Shown: in pieces, positions 1 through 7,898 of the stretch
How positions within the stretch are numbered: position 1 is the first letter of the stretch
Layout of the letters: each line of letters starts with the position of its first letter
Assembly (NCBI GenBank): GCA_015655115.1
Contig: JAATFQ010000050.1
Coordinates: forward strand, 1 to 44,292
Source of the DNA: Sphingobacteriales bacterium
Lineage (GTDB): Bacteria > Bacteroidota > Bacteroidia > Sphingobacteriales > Sphingobacteriaceae
DNA length: 44,292 bases
Reading direction: 5' to 3'
Notes under the pieces: generated by a model
The model's database searches: none
Told to the model about the DNA's origin: nothing
What the model saw: the letters and a program-made list of their open reading frames with translations, nothing else
Position numbers and translations under genes: made by a program

Positions 1-1
1 A

Positions 2-448
2 TTGGCAGAGAGCAGCTTTTCTTCCCCATACCTGCCATACCTGGGTTTTTTAATCACTATATTTTCTGCATTGCGCCTGGCAAAGTTCAATATAGATACA
101 CGACAGACAGAAGATTTTATAGGATTGAATACGCCGATGAACACTTTGTTTATTGTGTCGCTTCCTTTTATTCAAAAGGATTACCCAGGAATGATCAATT
201 CATCCATGTTATTAATTGCGATCATAGTAATCATGAGCCTGTTACTGGTAAGTGAAATAAAAATATTCTCTTTAAAATTCGGGTCTCTGGACTGGTCAGG
301 GAATAAGATCAAGTATATCTTTTTATTGATCTCAGCGGTACTTATTGCCTTTTTGAAATTTACCGCCATTCCTTTTGTGCTGGTCATTTATATCTGCGCC
401 TCGTTCCTGCACTTTGGTAGCCTACAGCAAAATAAACCTAAGCCATAA
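2..448 (+). CDS. pssA: CDP-diacylglycerol--serine O-phosphatidyltransferase, C-terminal part (partial)
   Basis: The reading frame is open at the left edge, so the start codon and the CDP-alcohol phosphatidyltransferase catalytic motif lie outside the window. The visible 148 residues are hydrophobic, with about five membrane-spanning stretches. They contain the ALRLAKFN...GLNTPMN segment typical of bacterial PssA, which makes phosphatidylserine from CDP-diacylglycerol and serine in the inner membrane as the first step to phosphatidylethanolamine. The family assignment rests on this segment and the membrane layout. Another CDP-alcohol transferase of the same superfamily is the main alternative. 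The gene runs convergently into the Hpt gene, and a shared hairpin separates them. Confidence 0.75.
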   Translation: MAESSFSSPYLPYLGFLITIFSALRLAKFNIDTRQTEDFIGLNTPMNTLFIVSLPFIQKDYPGMINSSMLLIAIIVIMSLLLVSEIKIFSLKFGSLDWSGNKIKYIFLLISAVLIAFLKFTAIPFVLVIYICASFLHFGSLQQNKPKP

Positions 449-500
449 AAAGATTATAGCCTAAAATTATTTTAAGCTATAATCTCTTATAATCTTTTTT
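447..500. terminator. Convergent hairpin terminator between pssA and the Hpt gene
   Basis: AGATTATAGC at 451-460 is the exact reverse complement of 475-484, with a short inner TAAAA/TTTTA extension. The left arm can also pair with a second TATAATCT copy at 489-496, flanked by A5 on the left and T6 on the right, so two nested stems are possible. The hairpin lies between two convergent genes and overlaps the stop codon of the Hpt gene, as expected for a bidirectional intrinsic terminator. Confidence 0.7.
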
Positions 501-864
501 CTAATTCGGCTTTTGCCTCGTCAAGCTGTCTGTAGAGAATAACAACAAAATCTGTTAGCTCTTTCATAGCCTGTGGCATATGAGAAAGTGATTTCGACTC
601 TCTTGCATCATTTTCTATAGTCTGCAGCAGCGCACGTGCATCTTCCCTCCCTACATAAGAAAGTGTAGGCTTTATTTTATGGGCAAAACCAGCCGCTTTC
701 TCCCAATCTTCAACTAAAACAGACTGTTCCAGATCAGCAATATATAGCGGGGTTTGCTGCTTAAACATATCAATCATTTCAATCATGAATTCCACGCTGT
801 CACCAGACATATCTCTAAGATAAGAGAGATCCAGCGGACTGTTGTTTTTTTCTAAATCAATCAT
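487..864 (-). CDS. Stand-alone Hpt (histidine phosphotransfer) domain protein
   Basis: This is a 125-residue, mostly helical protein. Its AHKIKP motif places the phospho-accepting histidine at residue 62, within the helix pair typical of Hpt domains. Such proteins relay phosphate between the receiver domain of a hybrid kinase and a separate response regulator in the cytosol. No kinase or regulator is adjacent, so its partners must be encoded elsewhere. It lies 22 bp downstream of folK on the same strand and may be co-transcribed with it. A SixA-like phosphohistidine phosphatase, an enzyme class known to act on Hpt domains, is encoded at 8895, but any link between them is inference. Confidence 0.85.
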   Translation of the reverse strand: MIDLEKNNSPLDLSYLRDMSGDSVEFMIEMIDMFKQQTPLYIADLEQSVLVEDWEKAAGFAHKIKPTLSYVGREDARALLQTIENDARESKSLSHMPQAMKELTDFVVILYRQLDEAKAELEKRL

Positions 865-886
865 AAGTACAAACGTAATAAAATTA

Positions 887-1381
887 TCAGATTTTCGATA
901 CCGTTAAATCGTCATTCAATTCTTTAAACAGCTCAAATATAGTTTTTTTAAAAGTGGGGTGTATCACATCAGGAGCAATTTCTGTCATAGGCTGTAACAC
1001 AAATTTCCTCTTGTGCATCTCGGGATGGGGAAGGATCAGTTTTTCCATAAGATTAACTATTTCATCTTCATATAAAATAACGTCAATATCGATCAGCCTC
1101 GCGCCCCATTTCTCATGCCTTACCCGACCTAACTCCTCTTCAATGCTCAATGCACTTTCTAATACTTGCATAGGACTCAGCAAGGTTTGCACACCAAGGG
1201 CAATATTTAAAAAGTCAGGCTGATCTTCCTTGCCCCAGGCAGCAGTTTCATAAAAAGAAGATTTAATAAATACTGTGCCTATCTGCTCCCCGACCTTAAC
1301 TATAGCCGCATTCAAAACCGACAGTCTGTCCCCTAAATTGTTCCCCAGTAACAAATACACCACTTTGCTGTCCAATTCCAT
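887..1381 (-). CDS. folK: 2-amino-4-hydroxy-6-hydroxymethyldihydropteridine diphosphokinase
   Basis: FolK transfers pyrophosphate from ATP to 6-hydroxymethyl-7,8-dihydropterin in folate synthesis, in the cytosol. The 164-residue protein has the usual length. It shows the N-terminal LLLGNNLGDR motif, a YETAAWG..DQPDFLN segment that binds pterin, the RLIDIDVILY metal/ATP motif and the C-terminal LPHPEMHKRKFVLQP signature. The start is the ATG at 1381, with sppA reading away on the other strand from 1435. A TAnnTTTG element on the minus strand at 1418-1411 could be its -7 box. Confidence 0.95.
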   Translation of the reverse strand: MELDSKVVYLLLGNNLGDRLSVLNAAIVKVGEQIGTVFIKSSFYETAAWGKEDQPDFLNIALGVQTLLSPMQVLESALSIEEELGRVRHEKWGARLIDIDVILYEDEIVNLMEKLILPHPEMHKRKFVLQPMTEIAPDVIHPTFKKTIFELFKELNDDLTVSKI

Positions 1382-1410
1382 ATAAAGCCTGATCTTATTA
1401 TTTATATTTA

Positions 1411-1418
1411 CAAAATTA
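1411..1418 (-). promoter_or_regulatory. Possible folK -7 promoter element (TAATTTTG)
   Basis: On the minus strand, TAATTTTG fits the Bacteroidota -7 consensus TAnnTTTG and lies about 30 bp before the folK start, inside the short folK/sppA divergent gap. No TTTG -33 box sits at the proper distance, so this is a weak call. Confidence 0.35.
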
Positions 1419-1434
1419 AATATTAAACATCCAC

Positions 1435-3204
1435 ATGAGAGAATTTTTCAAATATGTTTTTGCTACTATTATCGGGGTAATCGTCTCCTGGGTCCTCATT
1501 TTCATCGTATGTATTGCTATCATTGCTGCAGCTGTTTCCTCTGTCGACGAGGATAAGACAACAGATATTGCTGAAAATACGGTGCTCTACCTCAACCTTG
1601 ACCAGACGATCAAAGAACGTACACCAGATCAGCGGTTTGAAAATCTCCCGATCGTAGGATCTGGCGGAACTAAAAGCATTGGCTTTTATGATTTTATCAA
1701 AGCTTTGAAAAAGGCTAAAACAGATGATAATATTAAATGTATTTATATTAATGTGAGCTCTCCAAATGCTGGAAAAGCGACATTGAAAGAATTGAGGGAT
1801 GCGCTGATCGACTTCAAAACAAGTAAAAAGAAAATCCTCGCTTACAGTGAAGTGTATACACAGGATGCTTATTATCTCGCTTCTGTTGCAGATAAAGTAT
1901 ATCTCAATCCACAGGGCGCGCTGGAATTTAAAGGTTTCAGCTCTCAACTCACCTTTTTCAAAGGGGCAATGGAAAAAATTGGCATCGAAGCCCAAATCAT
2001 CAGGGTGGGTAACTATAAAAGTGCCGTTGAGCCTTTTATCAATGAGAAGATGAGCGACTATAATCGTCAGCAGGTTACTGCTTATGTCGGCGGATTATAT
2101 GATACTTTTCTGGACGGAATCTCTGCTTCAAGAAAGATAGCAAAAGACAGCTTGTTCGCTATTGCCAATCAATACAAGATCCAGGAGCCCAAAGATGCAA
2201 TAACCTACCACATGGTCGACGGATTGAAGTACAAGGACGAAATACTGGATGAACTGAAATCATGGACACATAAGGATAAAAAGGAAAACCTGGCAACGAT
2301 CAGTATCAACGATTATGCCTCGAACATTAAGAATGAAAATAGCGACAGCAAGAACAAAATTGCTGTTATCTATGCCAATGGAGATATCACCGGGGGCGAA
2401 GGTACAGACGAATCGATAGGTTCTGAGCGTATTTCACGGGCAATAAGAAAAGCCAGAATGGACGATAAAATTAAGGCAATTGTGCTGCGTGTAAATTCTG
2501 GCGGGGGCAGTGCCCTGGCATCTGATGTGATTTGGCGCGAAATTATTTTAAGCAGAAAGGTGAAACCGGTAATTGCTTCTTTTGGTGATGTTGCCGCCTC
2601 AGGAGGTTATTATATCGCCTGTGCTGCAGATTCGATCTTCGTACAGCCTAATACCATTACAGGGTCTATCGGCGTATTCGGGATTATCCCTAATTTCCAG
2701 AACCTTTTCAATAACAAACTGGGAATAACATTCGATGGTGTAAAAACCGGTCAGTATGCAGATATTATGAGCGTTAACCGCCCGCTTACCCCAGGTGAAA
2801 GATTGATTATCCAAACTGATGTCAACCATATTTATGATAGCTTCATCAGCCGTGTAGCGGATGGCCGTAAGAAATCAAAAAAATATATCGACTCAATAGG
2901 CGGGGGACATGTATGGATAGGTACAGACGCTGTTAAAATCGGACTGGCCGACAGGTTAGGCAATTTCAACGATGCTATTGCAGCAGCCGGCAAAAAAGCC
3001 AAATTAAAAGATTATAAAGTGGTAGAGTATCCGGAGAAAATCAGTCCATTAAAGGCCCTGATGAATGATGCTACGGATAATGTAAGGGTGTATTATGCGA
3101 AGAAGGAGTTTGGTGAAAACTTCCTTTTATATGATCAAATGAAGAAAGCGATTATGAATGCAGGTGTGCAGGCACGCATGCCCTTCGAGATTAAAACACA
3201 GTAA
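1435..3204 (+). CDS. sppA: Signal peptide peptidase SppA, 67-kDa type
   Basis: SppA is a membrane-anchored serine protease that degrades signal peptides left in the membrane. The 589-residue length matches the long, duplicated SppA form. A single N-terminal transmembrane segment spans residues about 8-34. The N-terminal half carries the catalytic lysine in VGNYKSAVEPF (Lys195). The C-terminal half carries the nucleophile in DVAASGGYYIA (Ser389), preceded by the RVNSGGGSA motif. This Ser/Lys dyad split over two repeats is the known arrangement of the family. The ATG at 1435 places the hydrophobic anchor directly at the N-terminus. The gene ends before a strong hairpin at 3220-3262. Confidence 0.94.
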   Translation: MREFFKYVFATIIGVIVSWVLIFIVCIAIIAAAVSSVDEDKTTDIAENTVLYLNLDQTIKERTPDQRFENLPIVGSGGTKSIGFYDFIKALKKAKTDDNIKCIYINVSSPNAGKATLKELRDALIDFKTSKKKILAYSEVYTQDAYYLASVADKVYLNPQGALEFKGFSSQLTFFKGAMEKIGIEAQIIRVGNYKSAVEPFINEKMSDYNRQQVTAYVGGLYDTFLDGISASRKIAKDSLFAIANQYKIQEPKDAITYHMVDGLKYKDEILDELKSWTHKDKKENLATISINDYASNIKNENSDSKNKIAVIYANGDITGGEGTDESIGSERISRAIRKARMDDKIKAIVLRVNSGGGSALASDVIWREIILSRKVKPVIASFGDVAASGGYYIACAADSIFVQPNTITGSIGVFGIIPNFQNLFNNKLGITFDGVKTGQYADIMSVNRPLTPGERLIIQTDVNHIYDSFISRVADGRKKSKKYIDSIGGGHVWIGTDAVKIGLADRLGNFNDAIAAAGKKAKLKDYKVVEYPEKISPLKALMNDATDNVRVYYAKKEFGENFLLYDQMKKAIMNAGVQARMPFEIKTQ

Positions 3205-3219
3205 TTCATTCCTTATATC

Positions 3220-3262
3220 TGCTATGGGCCGTATCTACATTCGAAAGATACGGCCCATAGCA
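3220..3262. terminator. 17-bp perfect hairpin between sppA and the lipoprotein gene
   Basis: Positions 3220-3236 and 3246-3262 are perfect reverse complements (17 bp) around a 9-nt loop. The stem is GC-rich in its centre (GGGCCGTATC). It lies 16 bp after the sppA stop codon. Neither side carries a T-run, so it is either a hairpin-dominated terminator or an mRNA 3'-end stabiliser. Confidence 0.6.
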
Positions 3263-3275
3263 TTGATGGCATTCT

Positions 3276-3341
3276 GATGAACAAACAGCCCGCATAGCGG
3301 AGATATCCGTTGATTATGTTAAGAAATTCGTATTGCATTGA
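3276..3341 (+). pseudogene. Possible orphan C-terminal coding remnant
   Basis: A 21-codon stretch ending in TGA reads DEQTARIAEIS...VKKF, which looks like real protein and not random DNA. It has no start of its own and a stop just upstream in frame. Removing one T at about 3275 would join it to an upstream ATGGCATTC. From memory, tails of the form 'DE.IA.I..VS...VKK' end many Rpn/PD-(D/E)XK-transposase-like proteins in Bacteroidota, so it may be the tail of a lost gene. The assignment is tentative. Confidence 0.3.
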
Positions 3342-3368
3342 AAAAGTAATAATAGGAATGAATCCGGG

Positions 3369-3980
3369 TTATTGCATTACAGCCTTCCAGCCCGGATACA
3401 TGCTTAAATAAGTACCTTGTACTGATTTATTTTTGGGATGGACAATAATTCTGCTGCAGAGTCCATTTTCAATGTCAAATGCGATACCCGCAGATATGTC
3501 ATCGAAAATCTTCAAAGTATCCTTACTCTTTTCATCCACATAGACAGCTGACAGCTTTAGCCCTGGCCAGGTATCAATTAGCTGTGACAGTTTAACACCT
3601 GTATGAATATGATCTGCTGTTGAATAGGCCGATGAACCAACAGCAATCTGCTTTGCAGCTTTAATAACCATATTGCTATCCCGGTAAGAAGAAAATACAC
3701 TGATCGAATCTTTCTTCCATATCGCAAGGGCACTGCCCATTGCTGCGTCACCATCATTGGCATTACCCAGAGCTGCAAATACCTCTTTCATATCCTGTCC
3801 TAAATAAAGGGCTCCGACCTGCTTGCCGGGAATAATTAGTTTATCCTTCGGAACTTCTTTGACTTTCTTGCTTACCACCGCATTTTCTACATCTGCTTTA
3901 CCCGTATTTTGTTTATTAGCAGAGTTACATGCTACGGCCAAACTTAGCAGTAGTATACCAAAATAGTTAATTGTCTTCAT
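3369..3980 (-). CDS. Small predicted lipoprotein of unknown function
   Basis: I do not recognise a family. Starting at the ATG at 3980 gives a 203-residue protein that opens with a classical lipoprotein signal, MKTINYFGILLLSLAVAC, with the lipidated cysteine at residue 18. The longer frame beginning at 4034 would bury this signal, so I reject that start. The mature part contains a GKQVGALYLGQDMKEVFAALG segment. This resembles the start of periplasmic domains in which a short strand-turn precedes a helix. It probably sits in the outer or inner membrane facing the periplasm. It converges on sppA and diverges from the PolX-like gene. Confidence 0.8.
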   Translation of the reverse strand: MKTINYFGILLLSLAVACNSANKQNTGKADVENAVVSKKVKEVPKDKLIIPGKQVGALYLGQDMKEVFAALGNANDGDAAMGSALAIWKKDSISVFSSYRDSNMVIKAAKQIAVGSSAYSTADHIHTGVKLSQLIDTWPGLKLSAVYVDEKSKDTLKIFDDISAGIAFDIENGLCSRIIVHPKNKSVQGTYLSMYPGWKAVMQ

Positions 3981-4101
3981 GAGGTACATATATTTTATTT
4001 CAATGCTGATAAATTTCTCACCGGCAACACACACCTTAAAAAAACTATGCCAGAATACATAATTCGCAAAAAACGCATCTTTTTATTTATTTTAGCGCCA
4101 A

Positions 4102-5787
4102 ATGGAAAACAAGACCATCGCACGTAGCCTGCGCCTCCTTTCTCAGTTGATGGAGCTGCATAATGAAAATTCTTTCAAAATAAAATCTGTGTCAAATGCC
4201 GCTTTTAAGGTAGATAAGCTCCCTTATCCCATCAGCAGCAAAACGATTGAAGAAATAGAGAAAATTGATGGGCTCGGAAAAAGTATTTCGGCCAAAGTGT
4301 GGGAATTACTAGAAAGTGGCACCATGGCCGACCTCCAGGCTATCTTAGCTGATACACCTGAGGGGATTGTGGAAATGCTTGGAATAAAAGGAATCGGCCC
4401 TAAGAAAATCGTTGTCATCTGGAAAGACCTGGGCATTAAGACTATTGGAGAATTATATTACGCATGTAATGAAAACCGGCTGATCGAAGCAAAGGGCTTC
4501 GGACTGAAAACACAGGAAGAGATCAAAAAAGTAATTGAGTTTAAAATGGCCGCAGAAGGAAAATTCCTCTACGCCCATGCAGAACACTTAGCCAACACTT
4601 TATCTGCTGAATTACTGCTATGGCTCAGCAATACCGAAAAAGCTCCATTGCTGACCATTGCAGGAGATTACCGCCGCTATTGCGAGATAATTGAAGAGCT
4701 GGATTTTGTGGTTGGTGCCGAAAACATCACGACAGTGACTTCCCGTATTCAAGAATTTACAACCCTGGAATTTCTGCAGGAAACGGAAAACCTTTTTATA
4801 GCCAAAAGTGCTTTTGGCTTAAAAATACAACTGCACCTTTTCCCTAAAGCGGATTTCTATTTACAGCTTTTTAAGCTTACCGGAAATACAGCACATGTAG
4901 AGAAAGTCCTAGAGTTGGCTGGCAACGGCCCTTTTGCTGATGAACAGGACTTGTATCAGCAAGCTGGATTAAACTATATTGAACCTGAGCTCAGGGAAGG
5001 ATTGGATGAAATTGAACTAGCCAGGACGCATCAGCTGCCAGTGCTTATTACCCATGATGACCTGAAAGGCAGTTTGCACAATCATTCTACCTGGAGCGAT
5101 GGGGTGCATACCCTTGAACAAATGGCCGTATTCTGCAAAGAAGAACTCGGATTGGAATACCTGGGCATATGCGACCATTCTAAGTCGGCCTTCTACGCAA
5201 ATGGTTTGAATGAGCAGCGCATCTATGCACAGCATAAAGAAATAGATATACTCAATGAAAAGCTTGCCCCTTTCAAAATCTTCAAAGGCATAGAAAGTGA
5301 TATTCTCAATGATGGTTCTTTAGATTATAGTGATGATATATTGCGGACTTTTGATTTTGTGGTGGCCTCTGTACATAGTAATTTGAGGATGGCCGAAGAA
5401 AAAGCAACAGCACGCTTAATCAAAGCCATCGAAAACCCATATACAACGATCCTTGGCCATCCTACTGGCCGCTTATTATTAAGCAGAAAAGGATACCCGA
5501 TTGACTATGCAAAAGTAATCGATGCCTGTGCAGCAAATCATGTGGTGATAGAAATTAATGCCAATCCTTTACGTTTAGACCTCGACTGGAGATGGCACCG
5601 TTATGCCCTTGACAAGGGTGTCCTCTTATCTGTTAATCCGGATGCACACCGTATGGAAGGTTTCAAGGATATGCACTATGGGATATATATTGGTAGAAAA
5701 GGCGGACTGCAGGCAAATCAATGCCTGAATACATTTACACTTGCCGAAATAACGGGCTATTTCAACTCAGTAAAACCAGTGAAATAA
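4102..5787 (+). CDS. polX: PolX-like protein: HhH + family X polymerase fold + PHP domain
   Basis: The 561-residue protein has the bacterial PolX order: an N-terminal helix-hairpin-helix region (residues 50-145, with IDGLGKSIS and IKGIGPKK), a family X palm (about 180-320) and a C-terminal PHP domain (about 322-560). The PHP motifs look complete: HNHSTWSDG (His326, His328), CDHS (358-360), GIESDIL (Glu398), VHSN (His425), GHPTGR (His453) and PDAH (514-517), consistent with 3'-5' exonuclease activity. The palm motif reads GDYRR...EELDF, where the first catalytic Asp of the usual D-x-D is Glu199 and only Asp201 remains. The third acidic residue of the usual V-D-L/F-R motif appears as Gln243 (KIQLHLF). 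The family is certain, but polymerase activity is doubtful. It is a DNA repair candidate in the cytosol. Confidence 0.88.
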   Translation: MENKTIARSLRLLSQLMELHNENSFKIKSVSNAAFKVDKLPYPISSKTIEEIEKIDGLGKSISAKVWELLESGTMADLQAILADTPEGIVEMLGIKGIGPKKIVVIWKDLGIKTIGELYYACNENRLIEAKGFGLKTQEEIKKVIEFKMAAEGKFLYAHAEHLANTLSAELLLWLSNTEKAPLLTIAGDYRRYCEIIEELDFVVGAENITTVTSRIQEFTTLEFLQETENLFIAKSAFGLKIQLHLFPKADFYLQLFKLTGNTAHVEKVLELAGNGPFADEQDLYQQAGLNYIEPELREGLDEIELARTHQLPVLITHDDLKGSLHNHSTWSDGVHTLEQMAVFCKEELGLEYLGICDHSKSAFYANGLNEQRIYAQHKEIDILNEKLAPFKIFKGIESDILNDGSLDYSDDILRTFDFVVASVHSNLRMAEEKATARLIKAIENPYTTILGHPTGRLLLSRKGYPIDYAKVIDACAANHVVIEINANPLRLDLDWRWHRYALDKGVLLSVNPDAHRMEGFKDMHYGIYIGRKGGLQANQCLNTFTLAEITGYFNSVKPVK

Positions 5788-5808
5788 TTATTGTAATCCC
5801 TTTATACC

Positions 5809-5816
5809 TATATTTG
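5809..5816 (+). promoter_or_regulatory. Probable -7 element of the heptose operon (TATATTTG)
   Basis: TATATTTG matches TAnnTTTG and lies 18 bp before the rfaE1 start in the short gap after polX. An ATTG at 5790-5793 is the nearest candidate for the -33 TTTG box, but its spacing is short. It suggests that the heptose genes have their own promoter. Confidence 0.5.
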
Positions 5817-5833
5817 AAAATTAATACGCCAGC

Positions 5834-6811
5834 ATGCTTGCAGAAAAATTAAACAATGCACACCGTACCCAGCCGAAGCCAAATATACTTGTAATAGGCG
5901 ATTTAATGCTGGACCATTATATCTTCGGCAGTGCCACCAGGCTTTCGCCTGAAGCTCCGGTACCCATTGTGAATGTTAAAAAAGAAAACAAAATAGTAGG
6001 TGGTGCGGCAAATGTTGCCAGCAACCTGATCGACTTAGGGGCTATAGTATACCTTGCCGGGATCACTGGCAATGATAGTTTTGGCGAAGAAATCAAGTCT
6101 ATCTTACAGACTAAAAATATTGACACCCATCTTATCCTGAAAGATGAGTCGCGCACTACCACCGTTAAAACCAGGGTAATCGCCGGCAACCATCAGATAG
6201 TCAGGATAGACCAGGAAGATACCCACGATATTTCCAGCACACTGGAGGATCTTTTTTTCGAAGCGCTCTTCCCCTGTATCGCTTCAAGTGATATAGTAAT
6301 CCTTTCCGACTACAACAAGGGGCTGCTTACGAAAAATCTTTCCTTAAGAATCATCGAAAGCTGCAATCAATTACAAAAGAAAATTATTGTAGACCCTAAA
6401 GGACTGGATTACACTAAATATGAGGGCTCATTTATTATAAAACCCAATCGCAAGGAACTGGCTGAAGCCGCGAAAACAGAAAAAATAGCTACAGAAGCCG
6501 ACCTGATAAAAGCCGCCGGAGTAATTTTCAGCCATACTAAAGCCACCTGGTTAATCGTTACATTATCCGAAGGTGGGATTGCTATTATCAACCCTGACAG
6601 CTGTAAAATCATACCTGTGGTGGCTACTGAAGTTTATGATGTTACCGGTGCCGGCGATACGGTTATTGCTACATTGTCCTACTGTATAGCCCTAGGATTT
6701 TCAATAGAAGACGCCAGCATCATTTCAAACTATGCAGCCTCAATCGTCATCAAACATATTGGCAGTGCTACAACAACTATCGAGGAAATTATAACTGCTT
6801 TAAACAATTAA
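5834..6811 (+). CDS. rfaE1: D-glycero-beta-D-manno-heptose-7-phosphate kinase (HldE domain I homologue)
   Basis: This pfkB-family kinase phosphorylates D-glycero-D-manno-heptose 7-phosphate at C1 on the way to ADP-heptose, in the cytosol. The 325 residues include the RfaE-type ATRLSPEAPVPIV and GGAANVASN sugar-binding motifs (35-64), IVDPKG (185-190), KPNRKEL (203-209) and the catalytic DVTGAGD anion-hole motif (269-275). It lacks the C-terminal nucleotidyltransferase half of the fused E. coli HldE, and that activity is encoded separately by rfaE2 two genes downstream. It is followed after 5 bp by gmhA, so the genes are co-transcribed. Confidence 0.93.
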   Translation: MLAEKLNNAHRTQPKPNILVIGDLMLDHYIFGSATRLSPEAPVPIVNVKKENKIVGGAANVASNLIDLGAIVYLAGITGNDSFGEEIKSILQTKNIDTHLILKDESRTTTVKTRVIAGNHQIVRIDQEDTHDISSTLEDLFFEALFPCIASSDIVILSDYNKGLLTKNLSLRIIESCNQLQKKIIVDPKGLDYTKYEGSFIIKPNRKELAEAAKTEKIATEADLIKAAGVIFSHTKATWLIVTLSEGGIAIINPDSCKIIPVVATEVYDVTGAGDTVIATLSYCIALGFSIEDASIISNYAASIVIKHIGSATTTIEEIITALNN

Positions 6812-6816
6812 AACCA

Positions 6817-7371
6817 ATGGTATCAGAAGAACTTCACCATCACCAACAAGTTATCCATCAGGTTATTGCTACACTTATACCCGATATAGAAAGCGGATGT
6901 AAGCTCGTTACCGAGGTATTGCTGGCGGGAGGAAAAATATTGATTGCCGGTAATGGCGGAAGTGCTGCGGATGCGCAACATATTGCGGCCGAACTTACTG
7001 GGAGGTATGTGAAAGACCGCAAAGCTTTACCTGCTATTGCCTTAACAGTAGATACATCAGCCTTAACTGCCATCAGCAATGACTACGGTTTTGAAAGGGT
7101 CTTTGCCCGGCAGCTGGCAGCACTGGCCAGACCAGACGACTTGTTCATAGCTATTTCTACAAGCGGAAACAGCGCAAATATTATTCAGGCCCTGCATACT
7201 GCAAGGGAATTGGGCTGCAAAACCCTTGGGCTTTCTGGCCGTGACGGCGGAGAAATGAACCACCTATGCGACCTCAATATCATTATCAATGATGATGCAA
7301 CTGCCCGCATTCAGGAAATGCATATCCTTATTGGTCATATCTTTTGCAAATCTGTAGATTTAATATTTTAA
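6817..7371 (+). CDS. gmhA: Sedoheptulose 7-phosphate isomerase
   Basis: GmhA converts D-sedoheptulose 7-phosphate to D-glycero-D-manno-heptose 7-phosphate, the first step of heptose synthesis. The 184-residue SIS-domain protein shows the GNGGSA phosphate loop (45-50), STSGNS (114-119), and the zinc/catalytic residues His55, Glu59, Gln166 and His174 in the QHIAAEL and QEMHILIGH motifs. Its TAA stop overlaps the ATG of rfaE2 (TAATG), pointing to translational coupling. Confidence 0.95.
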   Translation: MVSEELHHHQQVIHQVIATLIPDIESGCKLVTEVLLAGGKILIAGNGGSAADAQHIAAELTGRYVKDRKALPAIALTVDTSALTAISNDYGFERVFARQLAALARPDDLFIAISTSGNSANIIQALHTARELGCKTLGLSGRDGGEMNHLCDLNIIINDDATARIQEMHILIGHIFCKSVDLIF

Positions 7372-7886
7372 TGCTACCCTCCATGAATGTAAAACAAACA
7401 GCCGCAAAAAAAATACTGTCTGCAGCGGAGCTGGCACTTGAAGTAAATAACTGGAAAGCTGCAGGTAAAAAAATTGTATTTACTAACGGATGTTTCGATC
7501 TGTTGCATGCAGGACATGTTTCCTATCTGTCGGAAGCGGCAAGTCTGGGCGATATACTTGTCATCGGCCTCAATAGTGATGATTCTGTTAAAAGACTGAA
7601 AGGACCTGAACGGCCTATTAATGATGAGGCCACGCGTGCCCTGCTCCTTGCCTCCATGTTTTTTATTGACGCGGTAGTGTTATTTAATGAAGATACGCCA
7701 GCAGAGCTGATTAAAACCATACTGCCGGCAGTATTGGTTAAAGGAGGAGATTATGAAATTGAGACTATTGTCGGGGCCAGCGAAACCATAGCCAATGGAG
7801 GCAAGGTTGAAGTGCTCACTTTTCTTCCGGGCTATTCATCTACAGCGATTATAGAAAAAATAAAAACACTGAAACAGGATTGTTAA
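7371..7886 (+). CDS. rfaE2: D-glycero-beta-D-manno-heptose 1-phosphate adenylyltransferase (HldE domain II homologue)
   Basis: This cytidylyltransferase-fold enzyme transfers AMP from ATP to heptose 1-phosphate to give ADP-heptose. The 171-residue protein has FTNGCFDLLHAGHVSYL with the HxGH active site (His46-His49), KRLKGPERPI, VKGGDYE and the YSSTAII motif (155-161, equivalent to ISSTxI). I chose the ATG at 7371 because it overlaps the gmhA stop. A second ATG at 7383 is possible, and a TTG at 7344 would overlap gmhA for no reason. It is a stand-alone version of the C-terminal half of fused HldE. Confidence 0.93.
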   Translation: MLPSMNVKQTAAKKILSAAELALEVNNWKAAGKKIVFTNGCFDLLHAGHVSYLSEAASLGDILVIGLNSDDSVKRLKGPERPINDEATRALLLASMFFIDAVVLFNEDTPAELIKTILPAVLVKGGDYEIETIVGASETIANGGKVEVLTFLPGYSSTAIIEKIKTLKQDC

Positions 7887-7898
7887 CCAAAACAGGCA

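Noticed and set aside
1423..1995. A 190-residue open frame on the minus strand opposite sppA
   Set aside because: It lies fully inside the well-supported sppA coding sequence. It is rich in Cys and Phe from antisense reading and matches no family.
3981..4034. An 18-residue N-terminal extension of the small lipoprotein
   Set aside because: It would place charged residues before the lipoprotein signal. The internal ATG at 3980 gives a textbook lipobox at the right distance.
7344..7370. TTG start for rfaE2 inside gmhA
   Set aside because: It would overlap gmhA by 28 bases and add unconserved residues. The TAATG overlap at 7371 is a better start.
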